This document shows, one piece after another, positions 1-9,085 of a stretch of 24,062 nt of DNA. This DNA is from Gymnopilus junonius. Its lineage: Eukaryota; Basidiomycota; Agaricomycetes; Agaricales; Galerinaceae. A program made the position numbers and the translations under genes. Under the pieces are notes generated by a model that saw only the letters and a program-made list of their open reading frames with translations, did not search any database and was not told the DNA's origin. The DNA lies in NCBI GenBank assembly GCA_015501075.1, contig JADNYJ010000473.1, positions 1 through 24,062 on the forward strand, written 5' to 3'. Position 1 is the first letter of the stretch. The number at the start of each line of letters is the position of its first letter.

Positions 1-1266
1 AGCCCATCCCGCCCCCCTATGGTGGCGCAAACAGGTGATACGGATAAAGAAAAATCAGGGCTATCCAATGGTACCCATATCCTGCCCCCTGCCCACCCCG
101 ACGTCGAGCAATGCGCTAAACAGTGCCCCCCATTTAAGCTGGTGGTTCCGGCCATTGTTTGGCCTAGGGAGGTCATCTGCCAGTTGGCACCTGCCCACTG
201 GCAGTATAGACCAATACTTGAGTTAGCCAAGGTCATACTAATTGATATATCACCAGGGCACATACAGGTGAAGGAAGGAGTAAGATTTGCCCAGCCATTG
301 TGCCCAATTGATTATCACGGTCAAGGAGCAATTGTATTGGCAGTAGACTCTTCATTTATGGGAATTGGATTCTACATCTATTAGGAAGATACAAATGATC
401 CAAAGAAAATTTATTATGTGAAATTTGGATCTATGACTATGAACAAAAGAGAGGCAAGGTTTTCACAACCTAAGCGAGAACTTTATGGACTTATGAGAGC
501 ACTCAAAACCAATAGAGCTATGCTATTTGGGGTCCGCAAGCTAATTGTGGAAACTGATGCGAAATATATACAAGGGATGTTAAGAAATCCTGACCTAATG
601 CCTAATGCCACTATTAACAGGTGGATTGATGCAATAACATTATTTCATTTTATTATCAGACACAAAGCAGGAGCAACCTTTGGACCAGATGGTTTGTCCA
701 GATGACCCAGACAACCAACAGACCCAGAACAAGTGCCTATGTCTGATGATGAAGATGATGATCCAGTAGGACCACCAGAATTAATATTAGCAGATGATGA
801 GAATAAGCCTCCTCTGGAGATTGAATCTTTCATTGATGAAATTGATTCTCGGGGTGGATATTTCCAAGGAATTGCATTTTCCTACCAAGACATCTCTTCT
901 GAATTAAAAGAAGCAGATTTAGAAAGAGAAAGAGAATTAATTAAAGTGAATGACACCTTGAAAAATGAGGATCTTCACTATGAACACAAAATATTATTGC
1001 AACAATTACTACACGCTTTGGCCTTGCCAGAGAATGATAAAGAAAGTGATGACTCTTATTACCCTGAAGGACATCGAAGGGTAGGAGCAATCTCACAAGA
1101 TGAAATGATTCCTCACATTGTTAATTATCTCAAGAATCATCAGTATAAGCCAAATAAAATAAATGACAAGCAATATAAGCAGTTCATAAATTTGGCAATA
1201 GATTTGTACTGTTTGAAGAGAAATTGTACCGACGAGGATTTCAAAGTCATCACAGGTTATTTATAG
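1..1266 (+). pseudogene. Gypsy pol: RNase H domain and tether (broken)
   Basis: One frame runs from the edge to 1266 with in-frame stops at 382 (TAG), 703 (TGA) and 1264 (TAG). The RNase H part keeps its likely four catalytic acids: Asp in LAVDSS (346-348), Glu before LYGLMRAL (478-480), Asp in VETDAKYI (556-558) and Asp in FGPDGLSR (688-690). The phrase REARFSQPKRELYG is typical of the fungal gypsy RNase H. After it comes an acidic linker (about 733-1266) rich in Asp/Glu and Lys, the usual spacer before integrase in Agaricomycete gypsy elements. The stop at 703 follows the Arg of GLSR and would be explained by CGA to TGA. The enzyme would degrade the RNA strand of the RNA:DNA hybrid during reverse transcription. 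Confidence 0.8.
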
Positions 1267-1280
1267 AAAAAGAAAAGAGA

Positions 1281-2545
1281 ATGTATATGTTAAAAGCCGC
1301 ACATGACCATAATGGACACATAGGTTTTTATGCGACAAAACTGTACTTGTCCAGCATTTTGGTGGCCTGAGATGGAGGTAGACATTTCCTGGTTTGTTAA
1401 AACTTGTGAACCTTGTCAGAAGTGCCAGCTTCAACTTCTAAAAATACCACCTAAGCTTACGGACTCTCCAGCACTATTTGAGGTACTTCATGCAGATGTA
1501 ATTCACATGACTCCTGCTTCAAATGGATGTAAATATATTGTACATGGGAGATGTGCTACAAGTTCATGGGCTGAAGGATGAGCGCTTAAGAAAGAAAGTG
1601 CTAAGTCTATTGCTTTATGGATGTATGAAGACATTCTCTGCCACTGGGGGACACTGCGAAAAATTGTCACTGATAATGGCCTCCATTTGTTGCTGCTGTC
1701 AGATGGTTGAAAGAAAAATATGGGATCACTCAAATAAGGATCTCAGCCTATAATTCACAAGCTAATGGGAAGATTGAGCGACCTCATTTCGACCTTAGGC
1801 AAATGCTAGCGAAATGTTGTGGCAAACAGAATTTATCCAAATGGTATTGGTTTCTCCATGCTGTATTTTGGGCAGATTGTGTTAGTGTTAGAAAGCGATT
1901 TGGCTGTTCACCATATTATTTTGCAACTGGCATGCATCCAGTTTTGCCAATAGATGTGAAAGAAGTGACTTGGCTTGTTAGACCACCAAAAGGTGTACTC
2001 ACAGATGTTGAATTAATTGCCTTGAGAGCAAGAGCGTTGGCTAAACATCAGTTACATGTTAGACAAATGATGAAGAGAATTGATCAAGATAAATTAAAGC
2101 AGCTTGAGAGATATGAAAGGGATAATGCTGCAGTAATACATGACTATAAATTTGAACCAGGAGATTTGGTTTTAATTCGCAATGCATCCATTGAGGGATC
2201 ATTGGACCGTAAAATGAAATCCAGATACCTTGGCCCAATGATTGTTGTATCACGAAGACCAGGTGGTGCATATATATAGTTGCCGAAATGAATGGCACAG
2301 TATTAAAAGCTAAAATAGGCACTTTTCAAGTTGTACCTTATTTTGCAAGAACTAAGATTGATATCCCAGATAATGTGTTAAATTTCACTGGATTAGATGA
2401 AGACGAACTCATTCAAATTGATGATCTAGCTGAGGACGAAGTCCTTATGAATAATTCTCAAGTAAGAGAAAAGCATGATTATTTAATGGATGGAGTGAAC
2501 TTAATTGAAAGTGAAAGCGAAAATTCAGATAAAGATGATGCATAA
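1281..2545 (+). pseudogene. Gypsy pol: integrase (zinc finger, DDE core, C-terminus), frameshifted
   Basis: Integrase joins element cDNA to chromosomal DNA. The H2C2 zinc finger is visible as AAHDHNGH (about 1299-1322), then CEPC (about 1408-1419). The catalytic triad is kept: Asp in LHADVIHM (1495-1497), Asp in IVTDNG (1672-1674) and Glu in NGKIER (1776-1778). The conserved ISAYNSQANGKIERPH and WYWFLH blocks place it with Agaricomycete gypsy integrases. Breaks: a frame change near 1355, TGA at 1579, a 1-nt change near 1680, and an extra TA in a TATATATA run near 2272-2279 that shifts the C-terminal part (2288-2545) into another frame. The last 85 codons form an acidic tail. Domain assignment is firm; the copy is inactive. 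Confidence 0.83.
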
Positions 2546-2633
2546 AAATTCTATCTAAGTCCAAAATGTAATTTAAAACTACTTATGGGCCAAAATATGT
2601 AAAAACTGCGCCATCTAATGACTATGAGGCCTT
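2546..2633. other. AT-rich spacer between gypsy remnant and minus-strand gene
   Basis: No gene, LTR terminus or polypurine tract could be identified. The gypsy reading ends at 2545 and the opposite gene ends at 2634, so the element's true 3' boundary and its LTR have been lost or lie here in unrecognisable form. Confidence 0.4.
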
Positions 2634-3897
2634 TCACTTGCGAGACCTCTCGATTTTCTCGAGTTCATGAAGGCGAAGATGAAGCGTCACTTCCTGCTCA
2701 TGAAAATCAGCGAGACAGCAGAGAGAGAGGATATTTCGAAGTCAAGATTTCCAACTTGTGTCTGGATAGTCTGAAGATTGGCTCGGACAATGAGAAGGTC
2801 ACTATTGGCTAAATAAGACTATTGTCAGAAATGAATAATATTGAAAAGAGGACACACACCTGAGAGATCAGCATCTTGAGATGCTTAGCCTTTTTAAAAT
2901 GAGGGCTAGCCTTCGAGGTCTTTTCAGCTTTGGCGAGCATCTTCTGAGCCTTCAAATAGGACCAACCAAGGTCAATGCCAGGAACTTCATGATAGGAAAG
3001 GAGCATTACCGAGGGTTTAGAAAGAAGCTATAAAGCAGAGATTTAAGAATGATGTAGAAAATAAATTAAGATACCATGAAGCACACCTTAACAGCCGCTG
3101 GGGCTGCGGGACTAGAATTAATGATGACTACAGACTCCTCAGAAGTTGAAGAACTGGGAGGAGGGCCAGCCTCATCATCGATCTTCATGTTGTTGTCCTA
3201 TTTTAATTAAAAACAAGTTCAGTTAAACTGGACAAATAAAGAAGAAAAAATGATAGCATACCTCGTGGTCAGATGAGCGACATCTTATTTAAGACCTGCT
3301 CAGGCTCTTCCCCATCTGAATCTTGAATATATTTCTGATTTAATGCGAGGCGATGCTGAAAACATCATTAGAGTGTTAGCAAGATATTATAAAAATATCA
3401 ACGCACCTTGATGACATCCTTAGCACCTATGGGCATATCCGCGACAGGAGAAGGCTGAGGAAGAGCAACAGATTGAACTGTCTCAGCTGGACCTTTTCAT
3501 TGCGACGCCGCTGGACAGTGCTGCAGACTTCAAAGATTGTGTGATAAATCGAGGACTCGATAGTGCCACGAATTTTGATGACGTCTTGCACCTTCTGGTA
3601 GAGGCCGCGAAGCTCGAAGAAGCGCTCGAGAAGAAAAGAGGGATCGCGGATCAAAGCAATGTTGGATGGCTCACGGAGCGCAACCATCTAATGATAATTT
3701 AAAATGAAATAGAAAGATAGATAAAAATTATGAAGACGCACCATTATTTTGTCCAGCTCCTTGTCGAGCATATTGAAAGCAAGTTGGGCGTTTTCAGCGC
3801 TATTCGCGATACTGACATAGTTGCGACATTTCTTCATGATGTCGTCGGACAAGTCGCGCGCGATGTTGCTGAGCGAAAATAATTCTGCAGTGGACAT
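2634..3897 (-). pseudogene. Decayed multi-exon gene of unknown function
   Basis: Reading from ATG at 3897, exon 1 (MSTAELFSLSNIARDLSDD...) ends at a GTGCGT donor near 3740 and joins, after an intron ending TTAG at 3688, an exon beginning MVALREPSN. Further exons with consistent donors (GTGCGT, GTATGC, GTGTGC, GTGTGT) carry a helix-rich N-terminal part, a Pro/Ser/Glu linker (PPPSSSTSEES, about 3110-3170) and a Lys/Ala-rich block (2810-3006). The C-terminus is Leu/Glu/His-rich and coiled-coil-like, ending at 2634. At least three single-base frame changes are needed: one in an A run near 3500, one near 3275, one near 2725. No family is recognised. The regular intron structure says it was a real gene; the frame breaks say this copy is probably dead. 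Confidence 0.5.
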
Positions 3898-3968
3898 TGT
3901 GAGACAAGATAAATATTGACTTCAAATACGAGGAAGGGGGATATTGAAAACCGAGCAAACTCACCTGG

Positions 3969-3976
3969 TTTTTATA
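3969..3976 (-). promoter_or_regulatory. TATA box of the 3897 gene
   Basis: The minus strand reads TATAAAAA about 72 bp upstream of the ATG at 3897, a normal distance for a fungal gene with a short 5' leader. It is embedded in otherwise mixed-composition DNA, which makes chance less likely, but no initiator or expression evidence is available. Confidence 0.4.
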
Positions 3977-4260
3977 CCTGTGATAAAAACAGATTGGGGG
4001 CCGTTCAATAAAAATTCTCTGCCTTTGAAATTCAGAGGGGAAATGGTTAAGCGCTTGAAAGATAGTGCGCGCACTGAGGGAGACACCTAATGCTTGCCTC
4101 TGAGGCTCAAAACAATTCCCTAGACCTTAGAACTGAATATGATCTTTACATTTCCTTATTTAGCAGGCGAGTAAATTCCCTGTTTAGGAATATTTCTGAC
4201 CGGTGGCAGTGTGGATTAACTAAGGATTGATCCCTTGAGTGCGTCTTCTCTCTTGTGAAT
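3977..4260. other. Intergenic, no gene seen
   Basis: About 280 bp with stops in all frames and no domain-like translation. It includes the upstream region of the minus-strand gene ending at 3897 and leads into the first hairpin/purine-tract copy at 4261. Confidence 0.4.
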
Positions 4261-4315
4261 AATTCTATGACTGAGGACAGTCAGAATTTAAGTCGAGGGG
4301 AGATGAGGATAAAAC
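4261..4315 (+). repeat. Diverged gypsy-type 3' end, copy 1 (hairpin plus purine tract)
   Basis: A stem-loop GACTG-AGGA-CAGTC (4269-4282), extended by AATTCT/AGAATT on its flanks with a 2-nt bulge, is followed by AAGTCGAGGGGAGATGAGG, which resembles a polypurine tract. The same arrangement recurs at 4508. In LTR elements such purine tracts sit just before the 3' LTR. Confidence 0.45.
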
Positions 4316-4507
4316 TATGATATTGGATAAACTAATAAAAGACAAGTATAAGTGACAGACACAAAAATTCAGACACGAAAATTTTTGACACAAAGCGGCA
4401 TTAGGAATCAATTGACTTGATAAAATCAATGAAAAATGCATGAGGGCAAAAGAAGGAAGCATATCCCAAATGTTAATTAAAAAAAAAATTAATTAGAGTC
4501 CGGATAG

Positions 4508-4554
4508 ATGACCGAGGACGGTCAATATCTAAAGTCGAGGGGAGATGATGAGAC
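4508..4554 (+). repeat. Gypsy-type 3' end, copy 2: hairpin and polypurine tract
   Basis: GACCG-AGGA-CGGTC (4509-4522) is followed by AAAGTCGAGGGGAGATGATGAGAC and then TGTTACATGG at 4555. Relative to copy 1 the loop is the same and the stem changes at both paired positions. The purine tract directly before a TG start is the expected arrangement at the internal/3' LTR junction. Confidence 0.5.
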
Positions 4555-5860
4555 TGTTACATGGTTATGTGTGAAAAGGCCATCCCCATTATTTTCGACC
4601 ATCTCTATAAATTAATATAGGTTGTTGATAGCCTTCCCGAGCTTAAACATCCCGAATATACTCGAGAAAACCACATTTAAACATTAAAAGCTTAATATCA
4701 AAGATATAATGATTATGATCACCTAGTAATCATTAATCATTTATTATAAGATACACAAGCGAATTACTACAGTCCTTACACACTAGTAGGGGCCTCGAGT
4801 TTATTTAAAATAACTACCAAGGGAGCGGGAAACACGCACAGACAATGGGAACAACCTTTGACCCGATATAGACATGCGGAGGACAGCCCAAACAAGTCAA
4901 TTACCCGAAGCAGTGTAATCTATTTTTATCATCCGGAGGAATGTAACGGAAAAGGAATAATCCACGATGATCGACGTCGGAGCGGGTGCTATTTTTGGTA
5001 ATATGAAGATGCGACGCAAGGACGCTGTCCCCTCGCGTTCCCTCCATAGAACTAATAAAATACACCTATCCTAGACACATTAGCAAGCCCCTGAGGACTA
5101 GACAAATCCTCTGGAGGTAGACAAATATTAAAGACGCTATAATGAACCAGCCGTTGCACGATCGCAACAGCAGGAATATTAATCCGATAAAATGCCTTAT
5201 ATGGCAATGAGATAAATATTCGGTGCTTGATGAATATGCCCAACCAATGGCATAATTCCCCTCACTCCGAATCGGACTAATGACGAGATAATTAATTACA
5301 CAGCGCTTATCAAATTAGCTTAGTAAGATGCCCAGTAAAATAGTATAAAAACCCAGTAGAATTAGTGTAGAAAAGCAAGCAGACAGCACCCCTCGAGTCG
5401 TAGCAATACAATCGAGCGTCTGGCTTCTAAACTAGATAATAGAAAGACAATTGATTGATATAAAAGCGAGAAGCTTCAGACAAACTTAGAATTGAGCTCA
5501 AATAGAGATAGATTAAGCAAAGGCTTATTATTCAAGTCAGGACCTAGTTGAGTAGTTGGGAGTAGACAGAGCGTCACTCAGCTACAAAAGTACGAAGTCT
5601 TTTAGTTCAAAAGCATAGCCAGAGCCTAGTTTATCTCAAGAAGAGATATCAAGTTTAGAGAAGTTCCAAGCCAGAAGTCAATTAAAGCGATCCTTATCCA
5701 AAGAACCCTACAACCCATTGTAAAACCCCATAAAAGCGAACTTAATTAAAAGACATTGATACTTACACTCCCCAGAACTTACACAAGTCAAGGGATATTT
5801 GTTGGGTTAATAAAAGCGATCTATTTGTTTTTCATACCTACAAACTACCGAAACTTATCA
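4555..5860 (+). mobile_element. Probable long LTR (3' or solo) of a gypsy-like element
   Basis: The start is set by TGTTACATGG immediately after the purine tract at 4531-4554. The body is non-coding and AT-rich, with a TATA box at 5344, AATAAA-type signals towards the end and four TAAAAGCGA motifs (near 5461, 5685, 5731 and 5811). The right end is uncertain: I place it at the CA of ACTTATCA (5860), just before tandem-repeat DNA begins. No matching partner LTR and no target duplication were found, so length and nature are inferred. Confidence 0.4.
5344..5350 (+). promoter_or_regulatory. TATA box inside the putative LTR
   Basis: TATAAAA lies about 790 bp into the putative LTR, within AGTATAAAAACCC. 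A single clear TATA with non-coding sequence downstream fits a U3/R promoter of an LTR element. The evidence is sequence only. Confidence 0.35.
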
Positions 5861-5888
5861 ACGCGATCAGTTTGAAGTGGAATGTAGG

Positions 5889-6650
5889 TGTCAGGATGGC
5901 TCACAGGATGATCTTGACACCTTGAGCACAACTAGAGGGCTTCCAAAATCATACGAAGCGATGTGTCAAGGTGCATTGGGGTTATGGAAACCTTTTGTGA
6001 AGGAAGAAAATGGGGGGTAGGCTGAAGCTTTCAATTTGAAGGGGCAAGTAGTCATCGGGATGGTGCGGGGGATGATCCTGACGATTCCAGAGCCCTGCAA
6101 ACAACAGGGCTGCATGCAGAGGAGATAGGAGGTGCTGTTTGTGGAGGAAAAAGTGGGGGGTGGGCTGAAGCTGTCGATTCGAAGTGGGAAGTAGTCGTCG
6201 GAATGGCGTGGGGGATGATCCTGATGGTTCTGGCATGGCACTCAGCATCCAGAGCCCAGCGAGCAACAGGATTACATGCAATAGAGATATGAGGTGCTGG
6301 TTGTGGAGGAACAAGTGAGGGGTGGGCTGAAGCTGTCGATTCAAAGTGGGAAGTATTCAAAGTGGGAAGTAGTCATCGGGATGGCTCGGGGGATGATCTT
6401 GACATGCTGAGCATGTCAGAGGGCTTCCAAAACCATACAAAGCGACGTGTTGGTGTGTATGAGGCATATTGAAGCCTTTTGTGAAGGAAAAAGCTGGGAT
6501 TGGGTTGAGGCATTCAAAGCGGGGTCAAGTGGATACAACCCATGAAAAGTGGAAGGTATGTATCATGATGCCGCAGTGACGATCTTGATGATTATGGCAT
6601 GTCTAACGGCATCCAGAACCTTCAAGGGCGATGGCGTGGTAAGTATGGGA
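5889..6650. repeat. Degenerate tandem repeat, about five units of 143-188 bp
   Basis: A block like GTCATCGGGATGGCNCGGGGGATGATCYTGAC recurs at about 5889, 6051, 6194, 6372 and 6560 (spacings 162, 143, 178 and 188). Shared sub-blocks are GAGGGCTTCCAAAA (near 5935 and 6419), CCTTTTGTGAAGGAA (near 5991 and 6476), and GGGGTGGGCTGAAGCTGTCGATTC-type blocks (near 6155 and 6319). Units have suffered internal indels, so some share one set of sub-blocks and some another. Long open frames on the minus strand here arise from the repeat period and GC content; they encode no recognisable protein. Confidence 0.7.
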
Positions 6651-7095
6651 GTTGGACTGCCTCAGATGGAGTTCCATTCAGAAACTCAATGTAGAGTTGG
6701 CAGGCCAGAGAGCTATACAAATAGAAAGGATGAGAATTACTACCAGACCTTGAAGTTGAGAATAGAGCCACACCAGTCCAGAGCCATCTTTCTGTTGGGT
6801 GCTTGGAAGAGGATTAAGCAGGCAGCAGTTGATTTGGAAGGGCAGACAGAGGTGGGGCAGAAGAAGACATGGGAAGTGTGGGATCTCAATCAATCCATGC
6901 AGTGATCATGACATAGCTTTCTCACAAGTCAGACAGAGCAGATATTCTAAATTTAAAATGAGAAGATCACATTTGAATTTTAGGGTGGGAGAGACATATA
7001 AGAAAGAATTTTACACCAACGCGTCAAGGTAAAGTATCAAGAAATATATTAGTATATTGGAGCCCATTTTGCCTCCATGCCCATCACCTTGAAAT
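6651..7095. other. No gene recognised; flank of the MYND gene
   Basis: The stretch holds only short overlapping frames on both strands without domain-like content. The part nearest 7095 would be the 3' untranslated region of the minus-strand MYND gene. Nothing else is supported. Confidence 0.4.
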
Positions 7096-7856
7096 TCAGT
7101 TCCCCTTTTGTTGCGATTGCCTCTCTGGATGGGCAGCTTCCTCTTCGATGGCCTCAAATTTAGCGATCAGCTCAAGAACCTGGATGATCATGGTAACCGC
7201 AGTCGGGGGAGGGTAGGGTATATTGAACGAGGGCCACTCAAAGGCATGGGTGATGGTGGTAACTCTGAGTTTGGTCTTGCATTTGATGACTGGTGGAAGG
7301 ATGGTGAAAGCAACAACCAATGCTGGGAAGCATTGCACAATGCGAAGCAGGACATGATTTTGGTTGCCCTCGGGCAACTGCTCCATATCACGAATGCCGG
7401 CTTGAGCCAAATGGACCCGATTATATCGTGCCGGGGGTGGATTAGGGATGGGGTGCAGGAGAACCTGAAGGTAGAAATTCTGGGAGGTAGTGAGGAACAT
7501 GAGGTGCTCCTGACCTTGAAGGTGACCAAATTCGCAGTCGAACTTGAAGAAGGCTTGGGCCAGCAGGAGAAACATGAGCCTATGTTTCTTGTCATATGCA
7601 GAACAAATTTTATCGTGCGCTGATTGTTGGTCTCGGGGTGTACAATAGAGGCCATGCACTTTCCAGTCGGCTATTTGGCATTCCTTATTCTGGTGAAAAA
7701 GGAAGAGTCAAAGTTAGGACCAGACATCATAAGAGGTGCGACACTTCAACATACACAGTATGCCTGGCACCTGCATGTGGAGCAGTACTTTGGGCAAATG
7801 GTGAGCTGGCCATTGCAGTCTGGCGCACCACAGACAAGAAGGGGAAGGCGGTCCAT
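7096..7856 (-). CDS. MYND-type zinc-finger protein, two exons, apparently intact
   Basis: Exon 1 is 7856-7755 (34 codons, ATG at 7856). A 65-nt intron (7754-7690, GTATGT...CACCAG) lies inside the zinc finger, and exon 2 is 7689-7096. The 231-residue product starts with a MYND-like finger: Cys9, Cys14, Cys25-x2-Cys28, Tyr33-Cys34, Cys38-Gln39, Trp43, His46 and Cys50. Across the splice it reads QAYC/NKECQIADWKVHGLYC. The remaining 180 residues, starting after HGLYC, contain RLMFLLLAQAFFKF and a Glu-rich C-terminus; no second domain is recognised. MYND fingers usually mediate protein-protein contacts in regulators and SMYD-like proteins, but no SET domain is present. It is the only gene in the window free of stops and frameshifts. 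Partners and substrate are unknown. Confidence 0.75.
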
Positions 7857-8654
7857 GGTGGATTTCGGACAAACGATGTGAGGGCGAGAGAGGTGAGATG
7901 AGAGTTGAGGGATGATCAGTTGTGGGGTGAAAGATCGATAACGATGGCTGTTGAGCAAAAAAGTTTAAGGACCTTCTCAAAAGGAAAAGGTTTAATGGAG
8001 AAAGGGTCCGGACCTCGAGCACACCTCACCTGACAGCTAGAGCCAAATAGGAGATCGAAGAGTTAATTTGCAAGACATCGAAGCAAGCAGCCACGTCTCG
8101 TGTACAGTGTAGTGTATCTTGTGGTTCGACGGATTCGCATCATTGATAATGATGGCCTGGATCCAGGAAAACTTGGTGGAGCTTCAGGTACACTCTGAAA
8201 GGTCGCTCACCTAGCTCTGCCCTGTCCAGCATTCACCAACTAATGTTAGCCCCACCCTGTCCAGCAATCAGCAAGTGTGAGGGTCAGAGAGATGGGACAT
8301 CCTTGGAGGGATGATAGCGGGAACTAGGAATGCAATGGTTTCATGATGTCAGCAAATCAGTTGACAGGCCATGGGGATTCTCACATTGGTTGGTTACAAA
8401 TTCCATCACAAACACAGTCCACGTTTGCTGGCACTTGATGACTCCTCATCCAGCCCGCAGCCATCCTCTGGTGCACCAATGTCATCCAGATCACCTAGAT
8501 CGTAACATCCACAGGCTGGCAGGGATATACAGACAACAATCCCTCAATTGTTTTCACATAACCGAGCGTCGATTATTGATGATGTCCTTGCATGAGTGAA
8601 CTTCGAGAGACAGGATTGGATGTTAACTGCTGGAAGTGCAGTGATTGATTCACC
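7857..8654. other. Intergenic, upstream of MYND gene and Pro-rich gene
   Basis: About 800 bp separating two divergently oriented genes, so it probably contains both promoters. A short repeated phrase (CCCTGTCCAGCA near 8219 and 8257) is seen. No RNA gene, transposon end or convincing coding frame was found. Confidence 0.4.
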
Positions 8655-9085
8655 TACGTCTTTCAAACAGAAGCTGCCATCAAGATGCTCATTACTGCAG
8701 TCAGAGGAGTGATGCGAGACTCCCGTCTGAGGTCTGGTGGTGAAATTTGGAAATCCAGTCGCCCCATAGCTGCAATTATGAGAATGATGCGAGACCTGTG
8801 TCAGAGGTTAGATCGTGGAATCTGGAAGTATCCCCCAATGGCTCCTGATGGACCAGAAGAGGGTGGCCAAAAGGTAAGCCCTGTATTCTTTCTTTCCCTT
8901 ACCCCTCTCAACTGCTGTCATTCACAGGTCGCGTCCTCACCGTAATCTGCAATGCACCCCTCCGCCTGACACCCAAAAATTGTTCAGCTTACGCAGTCAT
9001 CGCTCGGTCAATTATCAAGCACTTTCGTGTGGTATGTCTTATGTGCATGCATTTTTTCGATTGTTGTTGAACTGTATCATTGAAG
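8655..9085 (+). other. Possible upstream exons of the Pro-rich gene, with two 54-nt introns
   Basis: Two intron-like segments with canonical ends are present: 8874-8927 (GTAAGC...TTCACAG) and 9032-9085 (GTATGT...TTGAAG), the second ending immediately before ATG 9086. The exon between them (8928-9031) is open in the frame that enters ATG 9086. Splicing back across the first intron continues that frame to about 8655 with only two stops, TGA at 8741 and 8846. Within it a 75-nt (25-codon) unit is repeated (SDARLPSEV and NDARPVSEV). It could instead be a spliced 5' leader. The protein would then begin upstream of 9086. Confidence 0.3.

Larger units (their letters stand above)
1..2545 (+). mobile_element. 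Ty3/gypsy retrotransposon remnant, 3' part of pol
   Basis: The segment enters from the left edge and carries, in gypsy order, RNase H, a tether, the integrase zinc finger, the integrase core and the integrase C-terminal region. RNase H before integrase separates Ty3/gypsy from Ty1/copia. Reverse transcriptase, protease and gag would lie outside the window to the left. Frame is lost at several points, so the copy cannot encode a working polyprotein. No LTR is visible directly after the last codons near 2545; about 90 bp of AT-rich DNA separates it from the oppositely oriented gene that ends at 2634. Family assignment is secure; the 3' boundary is approximate. Confidence 0.85.

Noticed and set aside
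4555..4950. Shorter LTR ending at GTAAC near 4945 to mirror TGTTAC
   Set aside because: The sequence there reads TGTAACGG rather than a TG...CA terminus with a target duplication, so a short LTR is not supported.
5966..6360. Three overlapping minus-strand frames of 91-120 codons
   Set aside because: They are open because of a tandem repeat and its composition; all three frames look alike and none has domain-like content.
7108..7623. Plus-strand open frame of 171 codons
   Set aside because: It is the antisense shadow of the MYND gene on the minus strand, which has a clear zinc finger and a consistent intron.
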